From contig NZ_JACHMI010000001.1 in the NCBI RefSeq assembly GCF_014207985.1, forward strand, positions 5,501,001 to 5,565,000: a stretch of DNA of 64,000 bases. The letters run 5' to 3'. Position 1 is the first letter of the stretch, and each line of letters opens with the position of its first letter. Positions 22,008 to 30,305 of the stretch are shown piece after piece. Position numbers and translations under genes: made by a program. Source of the stretch: Nonomuraea rubra. Its GTDB lineage: Bacteria; Actinomycetota; Actinomycetes; Streptosporangiales; Streptosporangiaceae. The notes below the pieces were generated by a model that was given only the letters and a program-made list of their open reading frames with translations, did no database searches and had not been told where the DNA came from.

Positions 22008-23038
22008 GTGTTCCTGAACTTCCCGCGCCACACCAGCACCGCGAAGAACGGCGCGCCCGCCAGCGCGACCACCACCCCCGCCTGCAACTCGCCCGGCCGC
22101 GTCACCACGCGCCCCACGATGTCGCAGGCCAGCAGGACGACGGCGCCCAGCAGTCCCGCGTACGGCACCAGCCAGCGATAGTCCGCCCCCGTGAGGTACC
22201 GGGCCACGTGGGCCACCATGAGCCCGAGGAACGCGATGGGCCCGCAGGCCGCCGTCGCCGCGCCCGCCAGCACGGTGATGGCGACGACGCCGGCGGTCCT
22301 GGTCAGCCTGGTGTTCACGCCCAGCCCCCCGGCCACGTCCTCCCCGAGGTTGAGCAGGTTGACGGCCGGCAGCGTGCTCAGTGCCAGCACCAGCCCGGCC
22401 GCGATGAACGCCGTCACCGGCCAGATGACGTCGAAGCCGACTCCGGCCACGGAGCCGGCGTTCCAGAAGCGCAGCGCGTTCAGCGACGCCGGGTCCGACA
22501 GCGCGATCGCCGTGGTCATCGCCGCCAGGAACACCGTGACCCCCTGCCCGGTCAGCGCGAGCGTCAGCGGGCTGCTCCCGCCCCTGCCGAGGCTCGACAG
22601 CCCGAACACGACGACCCCGGCGGCCGCCGCGCCGAGGAAGGCGAACCAGACGTACTGGAACGGGTTGGAGAGCCCGAACAGCATGATCACCGTCACCACG
22701 GCGAACGAGGCGCCGGAGTTCACCCCCAGCAGCCCCGTGTCGGCGATCGGGTTGCGCGTGAACCCCTGGATCAGCGCCCCACCGACGCCCAGCGCGGCGC
22801 CGGCCGCGATCGCGAGCACGGTCCTGGGCACCCGCACCGTCCGCAGGATGAGCGTGATCTCGCTGAGCCGCTGGTCGCCGCCCGGCGCCCCGAACAGCCC
22901 GTGCCACACCTCCCCGGGGCTCAACGCGCGCGCGCCGACGGCCAGCGACGCGGCGCCCACGACCGCGAGGACCGCCACGAGTGTGACCGCCCCCGCCGCG
23001 CGGCGCCGGTGCGCCCGCGCCGCCACGGAAGCTCCCAT
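22004..23038 (-). CDS. cchC: FecCD-family iron-siderophore permease
   Basis: 344 residues starting MGASVAARAHRRR at ATG 23038. FecCD landmarks: LRTVRVPRTVLAIAAGAALG, NPIADTGLLGVNSGAS, GPIAFLGLMVAHVARY and ACDIVGRVV. First gene of the 18-kb minus-strand operon cchC-D-F-G-H-I-K and divergent from the esterase, with an iron box between them. The C and D assignments are by order only. Confidence 0.9.
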   Translation of the reverse strand: MGASVAARAHRRRAAGAVTLVAVLAVVGAASLAVGARALSPGEVWHGLFGAPGGDQRLSEITLILRTVRVPRTVLAIAAGAALGVGGALIQGFTRNPIADTGLLGVNSGASFAVVTVIMLFGLSNPFQYVWFAFLGAAAAGVVVFGLSSLGRGGSSPLTLALTGQGVTVFLAAMTTAIALSDPASLNALRFWNAGSVAGVGFDVIWPVTAFIAAGLVLALSTLPAVNLLNLGEDVAGGLGVNTRLTRTAGVVAITVLAGAATAACGPIAFLGLMVAHVARYLTGADYRWLVPYAGLLGAVVLLACDIVGRVVTRPGELQAGVVVALAGAPFFAVLVWRGKFRNT

Positions 23039-23072
23039 GCGAGGTTCGTCACCGCCGTCTCGATCAATCGAT

Positions 23073-23091
23073 TTAGGTAAAGCTATCCTTA
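23073..23091. promoter_or_regulatory. Iron box between cchC and cchJ
   Basis: TTAGGTAAAGCTATCCTTA, 15 of 19 matches to the DtxR-family consensus, in the 88-nt gap between two divergent genes. A single iron-bound repressor here would control both the uptake/biosynthesis operon and the esterase. Confidence 0.7.
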
Positions 23092-23126
23092 GTCGCCGAT
23101 CGACGGTAGGGACGGACGGGGCTGCG

Positions 23127-24260
23127 ATGGACGACACCTTCGCCAGGTTCGGGTTACCCGGTGAGCCGGGCAGCGAGGAGTTCTGGGCGGCGGCGACAGC
23201 GCGCGCGATGGTGCCCGCGATGGTGCCCGGCGGCGAAGGCGGCTGGACCGCCCTGTTCCTGTGGCGCGGCTCCCCGGCGAGCCTGGACTTCGAGAGCTGG
23301 TCGGAGCCGGTGCCGCTGCGCCGGTGGGGCGGCACCGACTGCTGGTACGCCGAGGTGTCCATGCCCGCGCGGCTGCGGGTGACGTACCAGCTCCGCACCG
23401 CCGACGCGGCGTACGCCGACCCGCTCAACCCCGTGGGCGCGGGCGGCGACCGGTCCATCGCCGCGACCCCCGACGCCCCCGCCCAGCCGCACTGGCCCGC
23501 CGTCGGCCCCGCCGACGTCCTGCCCCTGCCGCGCACCCGCCTGCGCTGGACCAGCGAACGGCTCGGCGGGCGGCGCACCGTGCGCGTGCATCCGGCGGGC
23601 GGCGGCGGGCCCGTGGTGCTGCTGCTCGACGGGGACGACTGGTTGTACCTGCACCCGGCCATGACCGCGTTCGACTCGGCCGTCGCCCAGGGCGACCTGC
23701 CTCCCGTCACGCTCGTCTTCGTGCCCGCCAGAGACAGGGGGGCCGAGTTCGCCTGCAGGCCCGAGCTGTGGGAGGCGATCAGGGACGAGCTGCTGCCACT
23801 GGTGGCGGAGAGCGGCGTGCCCGCCGACCGGGACCGGCTGGTGGTCGCCGGGCAGAGCCTCGGCGGGCTGAGCGCGATGTACGCGGCCCTGGAGTTCCCC
23901 GGGCTGGTGTCCGGCCTCGCCTGCCAGTCGGGGTCGTTCTGGTGGGCGCCCGGGGCGCCGGACCTGCCCGACCCCCTGGGCGGGCAGGTCGGCGGGGCCA
24001 TCGCCGCCCGCCTGCGGGAACGCGCCGACCTGTCAGGGCTGCGGGTCGCGTTCGACGTGGGGGAGCACGAGCGGCGGATGCTGCCGCACTGCGAGCTGGT
24101 CGAGACCCTGACCGGGCGGGCCGGGGCCACGGTGCACGTCTCGCGCTCGGCCTCCGGCCACGACCGGGCGGGCTGGCGGCACGCCCTGCTCAGGGACGTC
24201 GCCTGGGTGCTCGCGGATGGTGGTGGCCCGGCGGCCGGGCCACCACGCGCTCACGGCTGA
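23127..24260 (+). CDS. cchJ: Enterobactin esterase (Fes/IroE)-like siderophore esterase
   Basis: 377 residues of the Fes/IroE alpha/beta hydrolase class: an N-terminal immunoglobulin-like segment (about 1-140, with YADPLNP) and an esterase domain with nucleophile elbow AGQSLGG (Ser about 243) and catalytic His in SASGHDRAGW (about 345). CchJ of the coelichelin system is proposed to assist release of the tetrapeptide from the thioesterase-less NRPS by adding a second formyl-hydroxyornithine unit, or to hydrolyse it. Here it is a single gene transcribed away from the main operon; its 3' end overlaps the convergent formyltransferase gene by 10 nt. Confidence 0.88.
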   Translation: MDDTFARFGLPGEPGSEEFWAAATARAMVPAMVPGGEGGWTALFLWRGSPASLDFESWSEPVPLRRWGGTDCWYAEVSMPARLRVTYQLRTADAAYADPLNPVGAGGDRSIAATPDAPAQPHWPAVGPADVLPLPRTRLRWTSERLGGRRTVRVHPAGGGGPVVLLLDGDDWLYLHPAMTAFDSAVAQGDLPPVTLVFVPARDRGAEFACRPELWEAIRDELLPLVAESGVPADRDRLVVAGQSLGGLSAMYAALEFPGLVSGLACQSGSFWWAPGAPDLPDPLGGQVGGAIAARLRERADLSGLRVAFDVGEHERRMLPHCELVETLTGRAGATVHVSRSASGHDRAGWRHALLRDVAWVLADGGGPAAGPPRAHG

Positions 24261-25198
24261 CGGGTGAGGTAGCCGCCCATGGTGCGGAACACCTCGGTGG
24301 CGGGCAGGTCCCTGCCGTCCTCCGTACGCACCTGTTCGATCACCAGCCCGTGGCAGCGGCCGCGGCGAGCCTCGGCGCCAGCGACGATCACCACGCCGTC
24401 GCCCTCGCGGATGAAGACCCGGCCGGGCGTGCCGCCGTAGACGCCCTGGGACACCGAGGCTTTGAGCACGCGGATGCGCTCGCCCCTGTAGTGGGTGAAG
24501 GCGTTGGGGTAGGGGTCGGACTGGGCGCGGACCAGCCGCTCGATGTCCTCGGCGGGCCAGGTCCAGTCGATGTTGCTGTCCTCGATCGACCGCTTGTGGA
24601 AGAAGCTGGCCTTGGACCTGTCCTGGGGCGTCCAGGTGGTGCGGCCGGAGTCGATGAGGTCGAGCGCCTCGGTGACGATCGGCGCGATCAGGTCGACCGT
24701 GCGGTGGAAGAGGTCGGTGGCGGTGTCCGCCGGCCCGACGGGCACGGCCCGCTGCACGACGATGTCGCCGGCGTCCAGCTCGTCGTTCATCATGTGCGCG
24801 GTGACGCCCACCTCCGGCTCGCCGTTGATCAGTGCCCAGATCAGCGGGGAGAAGCCGGCGTAGGCGGGCAGCAGCGAGTCGTGCACGTTGAGGGTGCCGT
24901 GGCGGGGGAGGCGGAAGATCTCCGGCGGGATCCAGGTCCGCCAGTTGTTGGCGACGATGAGGTCGGGCTCGGCCTCCTTGAGCCGGACCATCAGCTCCTC
25001 GTCGTCGGGCCTGTTGCGCAGCAGTACCGGGACGTCGTGCGCCTCGGCCAGCTCGGCCACCGAGTCGCTCCAGATCCTCTCGTAGGCGTGCTCGCTCTTC
25101 GGATGGGTCACCACCAGTACGACCTCGTGCGTGGAATCCAGCAGGGCCTGGAGCGTGCGATGTCCCCAGGTCTGGTAGCCGAACATCACGACCCGCAT
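24251..25198 (-). CDS. cchA: Methionyl-tRNA formyltransferase-like hydroxyornithine formyltransferase
   Basis: 315 residues. N-terminal formyltransferase fold with the catalytic Asn-His-Asp set visible: NVHDSLLPAYAGFSP (about residues 104-118) and DELDAGDIV (Asp about 140); C-terminal OB-like domain with AQSDPYPNAFT. In the coelichelin pathway this enzyme puts a formyl group from N10-formyl-tetrahydrofolate onto N5-hydroxyornithine. It is too far diverged and badly placed (next to the N-hydroxylase, behind an iron box) to be the housekeeping fmt. Confidence 0.93.
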   Translation of the reverse strand: MRVVMFGYQTWGHRTLQALLDSTHEVVLVVTHPKSEHAYERIWSDSVAELAEAHDVPVLLRNRPDDEELMVRLKEAEPDLIVANNWRTWIPPEIFRLPRHGTLNVHDSLLPAYAGFSPLIWALINGEPEVGVTAHMMNDELDAGDIVVQRAVPVGPADTATDLFHRTVDLIAPIVTEALDLIDSGRTTWTPQDRSKASFFHKRSIEDSNIDWTWPAEDIERLVRAQSDPYPNAFTHYRGERIRVLKASVSQGVYGGTPGRVFIREGDGVVIVAGAEARRGRCHGLVIEQVRTEDGRDLPATEVFRTMGGYLTRQP

Positions 25199-25244
25199 GG
25201 GGCCTCCTTGTCGAGGGGATCGGATTCAGTTAGGCTCGCCTTAA

Positions 25245-25263
25245 TTAGGCCAGGCTAACCTAA
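25245..25263. promoter_or_regulatory. Iron box between cchA and cchB
   Basis: TTAGGCCAGGCTAACCTAA, 17 of 19 matches to the DtxR-family consensus, the best of the three in this window. A second, weaker half-match (TTAGGCTCGCCTTAA) lies immediately upstream at about 25229-25244, so two repressor dimers may bind side by side between the divergent genes. Confidence 0.8.
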
Positions 25264-25310
25264 TTTGTGCCATGACTCCACCCCAGTTACACACCGGCGG
25301 AAAGGCCTCC

Positions 25311-26621
25311 ATGTCCTCAGCGGAGCAGCACGTGCACGATCTCGTAGGCATCGGCTTCGGACCCTCCAACCTCGCCCTGGCGATCGCACTGCGCGAACGC
25401 CAGGCGCGGACGGGTGACGTGCTCGACGCCGTGTTCCTCGAGAAACAGCCCGCCTTCGGCTGGCACCGGGGCATGTTGCTCGAAGGCACGACCATGCAGG
25501 TGTCCTTTCTGAAGGACCTGGTCACCATGCGCACCCCGACGAGCGAGTTCAGCTTCCTCTGCTACCTCCAGGACAGGGACCGGCTGATCGACTTCATCAA
25601 CCACAAGACGATGTTCCCGTCGCGCATGGAGTTCCACGACTATCTCGAATGGGCGGCCGCCCGGTTCTCCGACCAGGTGGAATACGGCTCCGAGGTCGTC
25701 GCGGTGACCCCGGTCGAGTCCGGCGGCACGATCGACCTCCTCGACGTGGTCGTCCGCCAGGGCGACGGCACGCTGGTCACCCGCCGCACCCGCAACCTGG
25801 TCCTCGCCGCCGGGCTCGAACCGGTCCTCCCGGACGGCCTGGTCAGCGACGACCGGGTCTGGCACAGCGAGGAGCTGCTCGGCAGGCTGCCCGGGCTGCG
25901 CGACCCGCACAGGTTCGTGGTGGTCGGCGCGGGGCAGAGCGCGGCCGAGGTGACCGAGCACCTGCACGGCGCCTACCCCGGGGCCGAGGTGTGCGCCGTC
26001 TTCGGCAAGTACGGCTACACCCCCGCCGACGACAGCTCCTTCGCCAACCGCATCTTCGACCCCGTCGCGGTCGACCACTTCTACACCGCCCCCGACGAGG
26101 TGAAGTCCCGGCTGCGCGCCTACCACGCCACCACCAACTACTCCGTGGTGGACCTGGACCTCATCGACGAGCTGTACCGCCGCCACTACCAGGAGAAGGT
26201 CCAGGGCAAGGAACGGCTGCGCATCCTCAACGCCTCACGGCTCGCCGACGTCGAGCGCGACGACAACGGCCTGCGCGTCACCGTGGAGTTCCTGCCCACC
26301 GGCGAGCGCACCGTGCTGGAGACCGACGTCATCGTCTACGCGACCGGCTACCGCCCCGCCGACCCGCTCACCCTGCTCGGCGAGGCCGGCCGGCACTGCG
26401 AACGCCTCCCCGGCGGCGGCGTGCGCCTGGACCGCGACTACCGGATCGTCACCTCCCAGGCGATGCGCTGCGGCATCTACGTCCAGGGCGCCAGCGAGCA
26501 CACCCACGGCCTGACCTCGACCCTGCTGTCCAACACCGCGATCCGGGTGGGCGAGATCGTCGAGTCGGTGGCCGACCGCCTCCGGAGCGGAAGCCTCAGC
26601 TCCTACGCGCTGTCACGCTGA
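25311..26621 (+). CDS. cchB: L-ornithine N5-monooxygenase
   Basis: 436 residues from ATG 25311, chosen because GGAAAGG lies 5 nt ahead of it; an in-frame ATG at 25272 is closer to the iron box and has no ribosome site. FAD motif GIGFGPSNLALAIAL (about 12-26), NADPH motif VVVGAGQSAAEV (about 203) and the C-terminal ATGYRP (about 344) identify the SidA/PvdA/CchB flavin hydroxylase family, which hydroxylates the side-chain amine of ornithine, the first step of hydroxamate formation. Divergent from cchA across an iron box. Confidence 0.96.
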   Translation: MSSAEQHVHDLVGIGFGPSNLALAIALRERQARTGDVLDAVFLEKQPAFGWHRGMLLEGTTMQVSFLKDLVTMRTPTSEFSFLCYLQDRDRLIDFINHKTMFPSRMEFHDYLEWAAARFSDQVEYGSEVVAVTPVESGGTIDLLDVVVRQGDGTLVTRRTRNLVLAAGLEPVLPDGLVSDDRVWHSEELLGRLPGLRDPHRFVVVGAGQSAAEVTEHLHGAYPGAEVCAVFGKYGYTPADDSSFANRIFDPVAVDHFYTAPDEVKSRLRAYHATTNYSVVDLDLIDELYRRHYQEKVQGKERLRILNASRLADVERDDNGLRVTVEFLPTGERTVLETDVIVYATGYRPADPLTLLGEAGRHCERLPGGGVRLDRDYRIVTSQAMRCGIYVQGASEHTHGLTSTLLSNTAIRVGEIVESVADRLRSGSLSSYALSR

Positions 26622-26768
26622 GCCCGCACGGGTCGCGCCGGAGCTCCCACGCGCTCTCGCGCCGGGGCCGCGCCGGAGCGCCTGCCCGCTGTCGCGGCGA
26701 GTCGCGCCGGGCGCGGACGTTCCCGCCTTGTGCTGGCGCGCGCGGCCGTTCCCGTCGATGATCGTCCT

Positions 26769-27893
26769 ATGCCGTCCCGTACGTCAGCCGCGCTGGCGGG
26801 CTTGGCCCTGGCCGTCCTGGCCGCCGGATGCGCCGATCCGGCGGCCGGCCGGGTGTCGCTCGCCGGCGCGCCCCAGCCCTCCGTGTCACCGCCACCGCCG
26901 TCCCCCATGCGATCCACGGGGGCTCCGAGGCACCCGTACCCGATGGCGACCTCGCTGGCCGAGCCCATGGCGACCGGAGCACCCCTGCCGGCGACGGGCC
27001 CGCCCCGCTTCTTCGTCTCCGCCCGCACCCCGCTCGCCCGCTTCACCGGCACCTCCAAGACCGCCACCATCACCCCGGTGCCGCCCGCCGTGCACGACGC
27101 CGCGACCGGGGCGTTCCTCGCGAACATCCCGCTGCCGCCCGGCCTCGACGGCACCTCGCACCGCCTGGCCGCCGCCCGGGACAACCGCACGTTCGCCCTC
27201 GCCGGCCGGACCGGCGGGCAGGCGGAGCCCGGCCTGCGCTTCTTCCTCGTCCGCCTCGGCGAGGACGGGCGCCCGGGCGAGCCGGTGCCCGTCACGCAGA
27301 CCGACCCGGACGACCTGAGCCAGCTCTACGACCTCGCCCTCAGTGCCGACGGCACCCGGCTGGCCTACGCCACCCCGCTCATCGGCGGCGGCGCCAAGAT
27401 CTCCGTGCTCGACGTCGCCACCGGCCGGCGCCGCGACTGGAAGACCGCGACGTACTCGATGGTGGGCGGCCTGTCCTGGGCCCCGGACGGCCGCTCGCTC
27501 GCCTGCGTGCTCAACGGCCGGACCCTCGCCGTCCTCGACCTGTCCCGCCCGGACGCCGCCGCGCCCCGGATCGTCAGGAACGCCGCCGGCGCCGTGCCGT
27601 TCGAGTCGGTGACCCACACCCCTGACGGCGGCGCGCTGATCTACGCCGCCGGGCACACCGTCGAACGTGTCCCCGTGCTGGGCGGCCCGTCACAGGTCCT
27701 GGCCAGGCGGGAACCGCCGCCCGGCGCCTCGCTGACCCTGCGCTTCAGCGTCGACGGGACCGGCGAGCACCTCCTGTACGCGCACGGGTGGCGCGCCCAC
27801 CGGATCCCGCTCGGCGGCGGCGCCGTCACCTCCGTGCCGATCACAGTCAGTGAGCGGCCGGGCGAGGGCGACTCGCCGAACGTGGCCTGGTGA
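26769..27893 (+). CDS. Secreted lipoprotein with WD40/TolB-like beta-propeller
   Basis: 374 residues from ATG 26769. Signal peptide with lipobox VLAAGC (Cys21), a Pro/Ser-rich spacer to about residue 70, then repeats of the PD40/TolB type (LALSADGTRLAYAT, LSWAPDGRSLACVL, VTHTPDGGALIYA, RFSVDGTGEHLLYA). These form a beta-propeller, usually a protein- or ligand-binding surface; no enzyme residues recognised. Common in actinomycetes as a surface protein of unknown role. The 147 nt between it and cchB hold nothing recognisable. Confidence 0.75.
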   Translation: MPSRTSAALAGLALAVLAAGCADPAAGRVSLAGAPQPSVSPPPPSPMRSTGAPRHPYPMATSLAEPMATGAPLPATGPPRFFVSARTPLARFTGTSKTATITPVPPAVHDAATGAFLANIPLPPGLDGTSHRLAAARDNRTFALAGRTGGQAEPGLRFFLVRLGEDGRPGEPVPVTQTDPDDLSQLYDLALSADGTRLAYATPLIGGGAKISVLDVATGRRRDWKTATYSMVGGLSWAPDGRSLACVLNGRTLAVLDLSRPDAAAPRIVRNAAGAVPFESVTHTPDGGALIYAAGHTVERVPVLGGPSQVLARREPPPGASLTLRFSVDGTGEHLLYAHGWRAHRIPLGGGAVTSVPITVSERPGEGDSPNVAW

Positions 27894-27927
27894 CCTGCCG
27901 CCGCGCCCGCCGGGGAGACGTTCCCCG

Positions 27928-28233
27928 TCAGCGGGGCTTCTTGCACAGCCAGAGATAGCCCACCACGGCGCCGATCAGGGCCGGGATGATCGCCCAGCCC
28001 ACCACGGACAGCGCCCACGCCAGCACCGAGTGCTTGACGTTCGACGGGGAGCGGAAGCCCATGAGGATCTCGTAGGCCTCCACCCAGCCGATCAGCAGGC
28101 CGGTCGCCACGAAGAGCACCACGACCCCGACGAGAACCCACTTCGCCTCGCGCCAGAGCCACCTGCTGAGATTGACCAGCCCGCCGAACCGGGTACGGGG
28201 CGGCTCCTGCTGGGTGCCGCGATCCGGCGTCAT
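27928..28233 (-). CDS. Small two-helix membrane protein (DUF6313-like)
   Basis: 101 residues with two strong hydrophobic helices (about 33-52 and 72-95) and a basic C-terminus. The segment WVEAYEILMGFRSPSNVKHS between the helices resembles, from memory, an actinomycete family of unknown function (DUF6313). Its ATG overlaps the cupin stop as ATGA, so it is the third gene of a coupled cupin-cupin-membrane operon. Confidence 0.65.
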   Translation of the reverse strand: MTPDRGTQQEPPRTRFGGLVNLSRWLWREAKWVLVGVVVLFVATGLLIGWVEAYEILMGFRSPSNVKHSVLAWALSVVGWAIIPALIGAVVGYLWLCKKPR

Positions 28234-28664
28234 GGGCGAGGCGCCCGGCGGTCCCGGCGCGCTTCGAGCTCCTCCGCGCTCACCGGGATGAGCATCGGCT
28301 GCCCCGCCACGCCGAACATCGTGACGACGAACTCGGTCTCGGCGTCCGGGAGGTTGTTGGCGTCCTGGTAGTGGATGCGATCGCCGCCCGGCTCCCAGAA
28401 CGACTCGCCGGCCTTGACGACGCGTTCCGGCTCGCCCTCCAGCTCGAAGATCATCTCGCCCCTGATCATGTAGCCGTACGCGGGGCCGGTGTGGCGGTGC
28501 GGCGGGTTGCCCTCGCTGCCCGGCGGCAGGACGACGCGGATCGTCATCGCCTCCGCGTTGCCGGGCATCGGCGGCGGCGACGGGACCGACGAGACGAGCT
28601 CGATCCTCGGCGGTGGCGTGGTCGCGTTGGGATTGTCCAGGTGATGCAGATGCTCGTCGCTCAT
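28230..28664 (-). CDS. Cytoplasmic cupin-domain protein
   Basis: 144 residues from ATG 28664 behind GGAGGAACCC. A single cupin barrel with PPHRHTGPAYGYMIRGEM (motif 1 with metal-binding His) and AGESFWEPGGDRIHY (motif 2). No signal peptide. Function cannot be named from a single cupin; related proteins act as small dioxygenases, isomerases or sensors. Middle gene of a three-gene operon whose other cupin is a predicted lipoprotein. Confidence 0.8.
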   Translation of the reverse strand: MSDEHLHHLDNPNATTPPPRIELVSSVPSPPPMPGNAEAMTIRVVLPPGSEGNPPHRHTGPAYGYMIRGEMIFELEGEPERVVKAGESFWEPGGDRIHYQDANNLPDAETEFVVTMFGVAGQPMLIPVSAEELEARRDRRAPRP

Positions 28665-28674
28665 GGGTTCCTCC

Positions 28675-29121
28675 TCACCCGTGCCGGTCGTCGACCTTGA
28701 GCTCGGCTCCGGTGTCCGAGATGAAGACGACCAGCAGTTTCGCCGGGTCCGTGCGGCTGGTGTTCTCGGTGAGCACATGGTGGGCACCCGGCGGCTCGAC
28801 CCAGCTCTCGCCCTGGCGGTACGTGCGCACCGGCTCGCCCTCGATCTGGCTGCGTACGGTGCCTTCGAGCACGTAGGCGTACACGAAGGCCGTGCCGTGC
28901 CGGTGCGGGACCGCCCGCGCGGCCGGCGGGAAGTCGGCGATCGCCGAGGTGAACGTCTTGCCCTTGACGTTCGGCAGTGCCTGTTCCAGCAGCGGCTTCA
29001 GCGTCTCGGCCGGTGGCTGCGTGGTCACGGTGGCGACCGGCGCGTGGCCCGTCGCCGGAGCGGCGCACGCGGCCGCCGAGGCCACCAGGCCGGCGGCCAG
29101 GGCGGACCGTACTCGGATCAT
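28675..29121 (-). CDS. Cupin-domain lipoprotein
   Basis: 148 residues; signal peptide with a lipobox-like SAAAC (Cys19), then a cupin barrel with PHRHGTAFVYAYVLEGTV and GESWVEPPGAHHVL. First gene of the operon, 10 nt before the cytoplasmic cupin. A secreted and a cytoplasmic cupin made together suggests the same small molecule is handled on both sides of the membrane, but this is inference. Confidence 0.78.
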   Translation of the reverse strand: MIRVRSALAAGLVASAAACAAPATGHAPVATVTTQPPAETLKPLLEQALPNVKGKTFTSAIADFPPAARAVPHRHGTAFVYAYVLEGTVRSQIEGEPVRTYRQGESWVEPPGAHHVLTENTSRTDPAKLLVVFISDTGAELKVDDRHG

Positions 29122-29227
29122 GACGGCTCTCCCATCCTGCTCTGTCCGAGTACGCTGTCCGGGCCCGTCGCGGGTTAACCAGGGGCCACTTCAAGCCCTG
29201 GCGATGATTCGCCCAGCTCGAACCGGT

Positions 29228-30139
29228 CTATCCGCCCTCCGTGACCCGGATGATTGTCTTGCCGCGGGACGCGAACGCGGCCGGTGCCTCGGCCAGGGGG
29301 CGCACGGCCCCGACGAGCACGCGGAGCCGCCCCTCGCGCAGCCGCCCGGCCAGGTCCGCGAGGCGGGCCCGGTCGGGCTCGACGACGAAGAAGATCGCCC
29401 GGCCCTCCGGGGGGTGGACGGCCGGTGGCGAGGGGAGGGCGATGAGCGTGCCGCCGGGGCGTACCAGCGCGGCGGAACGGTCGCCGATGTCGCCGCCGAT
29501 CACGTCGATCACCAGATCGACCTGGCCGGCGTCCTCCAGCCGGTCGGCCTCCAGATCCAGGAAGACGTCCACGCCCAGGCCGAGTGCCGTGTCCCTGGAC
29601 TCCGCCCTGCCGGTGCCGATCACCCGCGCTCCCGCCTCGCGCGCGAGCTGCACCGCCAGCGAGCCGACGCCGCCCGCGGCGCCGTGGACCAGCACGGTCT
29701 GGCCGGCGGCGAGGCGGCCGTGGTCGAACAGCGCCTGCCACGCGGTCAGCCCCGAGATCGGCAGCGCGGCGGCCACGGTGTGGTCGATGTCGGCCGGCAG
29801 CGGGGCGAGGTTGCGCGCCTCGACCGCCACGTACTCGGCCAGGGAGCCGTTGCGGGTCCAGTCGGTCAGCCCGAACACCCGCTGCCCGACGGTCAGGCCG
29901 GTGGTGCCGTACCCCAGCTCCGCCACCGTCCCGGACACCTCGTGCCCGGGCACGCTCGGCGTCCGGTCGCGGCCCGCGCGGTCCGACCACGTTCCCGGCC
30001 AGTCGAGCTCTCCCCGGGTGAACCCCGCGGCGTGCACCCGGACGATCACGTCGTTCTCGGCGGCGTGCGGGTACGGCTCCTCGGTCAGGGAGAGCCCGGC
30101 CGGGCCGGCGGCGCGGTCTCGGGCGGTGATGGCTTGCAT
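29228..30139 (-). CDS. NADPH:quinone oxidoreductase-like MDR dehydrogenase
   Basis: 303 residues from ATG 30139 (MQAITARDRAAG), preceded by GAGGACCTGTC. GroES-like N-terminal half (VPGHEVSGTVAELG) and Rossmann half with VLVHGAAGGVGSLAVQLA (about residues 145-162). No zinc-binding Cys cluster, so it belongs to the zinc-independent quinone oxidoreductase group of the medium-chain dehydrogenases. Divergent from the acyl-CoA ligase gene. Confidence 0.88.
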   Translation of the reverse strand: MQAITARDRAAGPAGLSLTEEPYPHAAENDVIVRVHAAGFTRGELDWPGTWSDRAGRDRTPSVPGHEVSGTVAELGYGTTGLTVGQRVFGLTDWTRNGSLAEYVAVEARNLAPLPADIDHTVAAALPISGLTAWQALFDHGRLAAGQTVLVHGAAGGVGSLAVQLAREAGARVIGTGRAESRDTALGLGVDVFLDLEADRLEDAGQVDLVIDVIGGDIGDRSAALVRPGGTLIALPSPPAVHPPEGRAIFFVVEPDRARLADLAGRLREGRLRVLVGAVRPLAEAPAAFASRGKTIIRVTEGG

Positions 30140-30305
30140 GACAGGTCCTCGCCGGTGGTGTGAGAAATCGAGCAGGGCGAACGTACCCACCGGCGCGGGA
30201 GTTCGATCCGCCCGTCCGCGTGGAGTCGGCACGTTCGTACAAGCCGTGCCGGGAACGGCCCGAGCATCCTGGGGACGGACGACGCGTTCTGACGAGAGGG
30301 TCACG

